From assembly GCA_031551525.1 (NCBI GenBank), contig JAVBNN010000022.1:1-9862 (forward strand): a stretch of 9,862 nt of DNA. Reading direction: 5' to 3'. The notes beneath the pieces are model-generated. The model was not told the DNA's origin and did no database searches. It worked only from the letters and a program-made list of their open reading frames with translations. Origin of the DNA: JAVBNN01 sp031551525 (GTDB lineage: Bacteria; Bacillota; Negativicutes; Acidaminococcales; JAISLQ01). This document shows positions 7,550 to 9,862 of this stretch, in pieces. Within the stretch, counting starts at the first letter, position 1. Every line of letters starts with the position of its first letter. A program made the position numbers and the translations under genes.

Positions 7550-9004
7550 ATGAAGTTTTCCTCGGTCGAATTCATCGTAGGCCGCTTGATGCTGGTTTGC
7601 GCAGCGGCCATGCTTGTACCGGCCATATTGTCCTTTTTATTGCTGGAAACAAAAGTGCTTGCTCTTTTGTGCGCGGCTGGTATCACCATGGTCATGGGCT
7701 ACTCCCTGTCCCTGCATGGCCGGGAAGAAGCCAGTCTGACCAACCGGGAAGCCATCATGACCGTAGTAGTCAGTTGGGCGGCGTTGTCTTTATTTGGTTC
7801 ACTACCCTATGTTTTTTCCGGAGTGCTTTCACCTTTTTACGCAATAATGGAGAGTGCGTCCGGCTTTACCACGGTAGGGTCCAGCCTGATTGCCAATCTT
7901 GACGGTATTCCCCGCAGTGTTCTTTTATGGCGTAGCATGACCCAGTGGTTGGGCGGCATGGGTGTCATTGTTTTGTTCATATCTTTTTTGCCGCATTACG
8001 GTTCGGGCGCCATAAACATGTTCAACGCAGAACTGCCCGGTCCCAGCAAAGACCGTGTTATGCCGCGCATCGGCGATACTGCCGCACTTTTGTGGAAAAT
8101 ATATACTGCCATGACTATTATTTTTGCTATCATCATGTTACTGGCGGGATTAAATCCTTTTGACGCCATAACCCATAGCATGACGTCTATTTCTACCGGC
8201 GGATTTTCCTCTTACAATCAAGGTATAGCTTTTTTCAACAACCCGTTGGTCGAGTTTCTCACTTCCGTTTTTACCATCATTGCCGCCGGTAATTTCTATT
8301 TATATTACCAAGTCTACCACCGCGGCTGGCGGAGACTGTTTGCCGACATAGAGTTTAAGACCTTTATTCTTCTCATTTTATTTTTTACACTGCTCATCAC
8401 CTGCGACCTGGTTCTGTCCACTGGTTTTTCCTTAGGCTATTCTTTACACAATGCTTTTTTCCATGTCGCGTCAGCGCTTTCCACCTCCGGGGTGGCGATT
8501 GCCAACCTATCCACCTGGCCGCCCTTTAGCAAATTCATACTGTTCTCACTGATGTTTATTGGCGGCTGCGCCGCCTCAACCGCCGGCGGCATCAAGATCG
8601 CTCGTGTTATCGTTCTTTTTAGGTTAAGCTGGGCTGAACTCAAACGCAATTTACATCCTAAAATGATTTCCACCTTTACCATGAGCGGAAAAATCATCAA
8701 TCCCGGTACTGTCGCCTCTATTACCAGACACTTTTTCGTTTTTATGGCCGTTTACTTTTTTTCTACTGCTTTTTTAACTTTCACGGGCGTCGAAATGTTT
8801 GATGCGCTTGTCATCATGGCGTCTATCATCGGTACTGCCGGCACCGACCTGGCTTTTGCCATTTTAGGCCGCGGCTCCTACCTTGATATAAGCGACTCGG
8901 GAAAAGTACTGATCACTATTTGCATGGTGCTTGGCCGGTTGGAATTTTTTACTTTATTGGTTTTATTGCGGCCTGAGTTTTGGCGTAAAACCAGAAGTTG
9001 GTAA
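7550..9004 (+). CDS. trkH: Trk potassium uptake system, channel subunit TrkH
   Basis: A 484-residue integral membrane potassium transporter of the TrkH/KtrB superfamily, usual length. It has about ten membrane spans plus four pore loops, whose filter segments read SGFTTVGSS (104-112), STGGF (215-219), STSGVA (311-316) and GTAGTD (428-433). The intramembrane gating loop of the third repeat is visible as GGCAASTAGGIK (338-349). It works as a dimer under a TrkA ring, taking up K+ for turgor and pH control. Translation starts at ATG six bases after trkA, with AGG inside the trkA end as a weak binding site. It is followed by a strong terminator, so the operon is trkA-trkH only. Confidence 0.96.
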   Translation: MKFSSVEFIVGRLMLVCAAAMLVPAILSFLLLETKVLALLCAAGITMVMGYSLSLHGREEASLTNREAIMTVVVSWAALSLFGSLPYVFSGVLSPFYAIMESASGFTTVGSSLIANLDGIPRSVLLWRSMTQWLGGMGVIVLFISFLPHYGSGAINMFNAELPGPSKDRVMPRIGDTAALLWKIYTAMTIIFAIIMLLAGLNPFDAITHSMTSISTGGFSSYNQGIAFFNNPLVEFLTSVFTIIAAGNFYLYYQVYHRGWRRLFADIEFKTFILLILFFTLLITCDLVLSTGFSLGYSLHNAFFHVASALSTSGVAIANLSTWPPFSKFILFSLMFIGGCAASTAGGIKIARVIVLFRLSWAELKRNLHPKMISTFTMSGKIINPGTVASITRHFFVFMAVYFFSTAFLTFTGVEMFDALVIMASIIGTAGTDLAFAILGRGSYLDISDSGKVLITICMVLGRLEFFTLLVLLRPEFWRKTRSW

Positions 9005-9012
9005 TACAATGC

Positions 9013-9042
9013 AAAAAGACGCCTTTTCGCAGGCGTCTTTTT
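9013..9042. terminator. Bidirectional terminator between trkH and the threonine aldolase gene
   Basis: A perfect 11-base stem (9013-9023 with 9032-9042) has an eight-base loop, and T runs follow on both strands because the arms begin with AAAAA and end with TTTTT. It lies 8 bases after the trkH stop and 10 bases after the end of the convergent aldolase gene, so it should end both transcripts. Confidence 0.9.
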
Positions 9043-9052
9043 TTGTTAGCCG

Positions 9053-9862
9053 CTATAAAGCAGCGTGTATTGTTTTCAGTTGACCGAGCGTATATTCAAC
9101 ACATTCATCATCTATATTGTAATGCGTTACCATACGGAACTTATCCGCGCCAAACTGGTTGGCCAATATACCCGCCGTTTTAAGGCCCGCTACCACTTTC
9201 GCCGGATCCGGCGTCTTTACTATGACGATATTTGTCTCTACCTCGACCGGATCTATATCAAAACCTATTTCATGGCAGCCTTTCGCCAGAACTTTGGCAC
9301 GAAGGTGGTCTTCTGCCAAACAGTCAGCCATTTCATTAAAAGCGATCAGACCCGCTGCGGCCAAAATGCCTGCCTGACGCATACCCCCACCCAGGCGCTT
9401 TCTCATCCGCCGCGCTTTGGCAATATAGTCGCGTGACCCTGCTACCAAAGCTCCGACTGGTGCGCCCAACCCCTTGGAAATACAAATAGAAATACTATCC
9501 ACCTGGCTGCAAATATCAGAAAGCTTTTGCCCGGTCGCCACAACAGCATTCATAACCCGTGCGCCGTCCATATGTACAAACGCGCCGTTTTTTTGTGCCA
9601 GAGAGCGGATTGCCTTTAGCTGCTCCATGCTGTAGCAGGTGCCGCCGGCGCGGTTGTGTGTGTTCTCGAGACAAATCAGCCTGGTGTAAGGCTGATGTAT
9701 GTCGGTCGTCGGTCTGATATAAGGGGTTATGATTTCCGGGGTCAGAATACCGCTCGCGAATTTTAACTGACTCGCATGAGCAAGTTACAGCGATGCAATG
9801 CCGGCTTCCTGATAATATATATTATGTGCTTCGTCCTCTCTGATATATTCTTCTCTTTTCCC
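9053..9862 (-). pseudogene. Threonine aldolase family gene, interrupted by an in-frame stop and cut by the window edge
   Basis: This belongs to the PLP-dependent low-specificity L-threonine aldolase/beta-eliminating lyase family, which cleaves threonine to glycine and acetaldehyde. Homology is continuous in one frame from the right edge to the TAG at 9053. Upstream of the stop it reads DEAHNIYYQEAGIASL, then after a TAA (9785-9787) it continues with GILTPEIITPYIRP and CLENTHNRAGGTCYSMEQL. The intact part includes HMDGAR (PLP-binding Asp and Arg) and the Schiff-base lysine in SKGLGAPVG (codon 9473-9475). The only ATG after the stop, at 9626-9628, would make a 191-residue piece lacking the N-terminal third of the enzyme. 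The start lies beyond the edge. Either the gene is a pseudogene or the TAA is a sequencing error close to a contig end; the family call is solid, the loss of function less so. Confidence 0.8.

Noticed and set aside
1..9862. CRISPR array, insertion sequence, phage genes, tRNA or toxin-antitoxin pair
   Set aside because: No regularly spaced repeats, transposase or integrase, tRNA cloverleaf or paired small toxin/antitoxin frames were seen; the content is housekeeping genes with ordinary spacing.

Overview
This window looks like a piece of a Firmicutes (Bacillota) chromosome. The likely group is Negativicutes/Sporomusaceae-like, but that is an inference from gene content and protein style. Supporting points are a gyrA gene pointing at an rRNA operon leader (an arrangement often found near the replication origin in Firmicutes), strong TTGACA-type promoters, AGGAGG-like ribosome binding sites and U-tailed hairpin terminators. 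The rRNA leader at the left edge and an interrupted gene at the right edge could both mark ends of an assembled contig.

Minus strand, right to left from about 6.1 kb to 1: a divergent promoter drives a small gene of unknown function (5751-6053), then thiN (thiamine pyrophosphokinase, 5015-5719), then gyrA (DNA gyrase subunit A, 2516-4933), which also appears to have its own extended -10 promoter. A terminator follows gyrA. Next comes a membrane chemoreceptor (methyl-accepting chemotaxis protein, 387-2363) closed by a very long perfect hairpin terminator that overlaps its stop codon. Positions 1-386 hold no protein gene. They contain that terminator, two tandem TTGACA promoters with 17-base spacers, and the 5' leader of an rRNA operon whose mature rRNA lies beyond the left edge.

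Plus strand: trkA (6194-7543) and trkH (7550-9004) form a two-gene operon for a Trk-type potassium uptake system. TrkH is the membrane channel and TrkA its nucleotide-binding gating subunit. A bidirectional terminator separates trkH from a convergent minus-strand gene of the threonine aldolase family (9053 to the right edge). That gene carries an in-frame TAA at 9785-9787 and is cut by the window end.

The genes are mostly housekeeping functions of well-known families, and I saw no sign of a novel multi-gene system. The points most worth checking are the interrupted threonine aldolase, the unknown small protein ahead of thiN, the receptor gene lying between gyrA and the rRNA operon, and an uncommon residue in the GyrA quinolone region.
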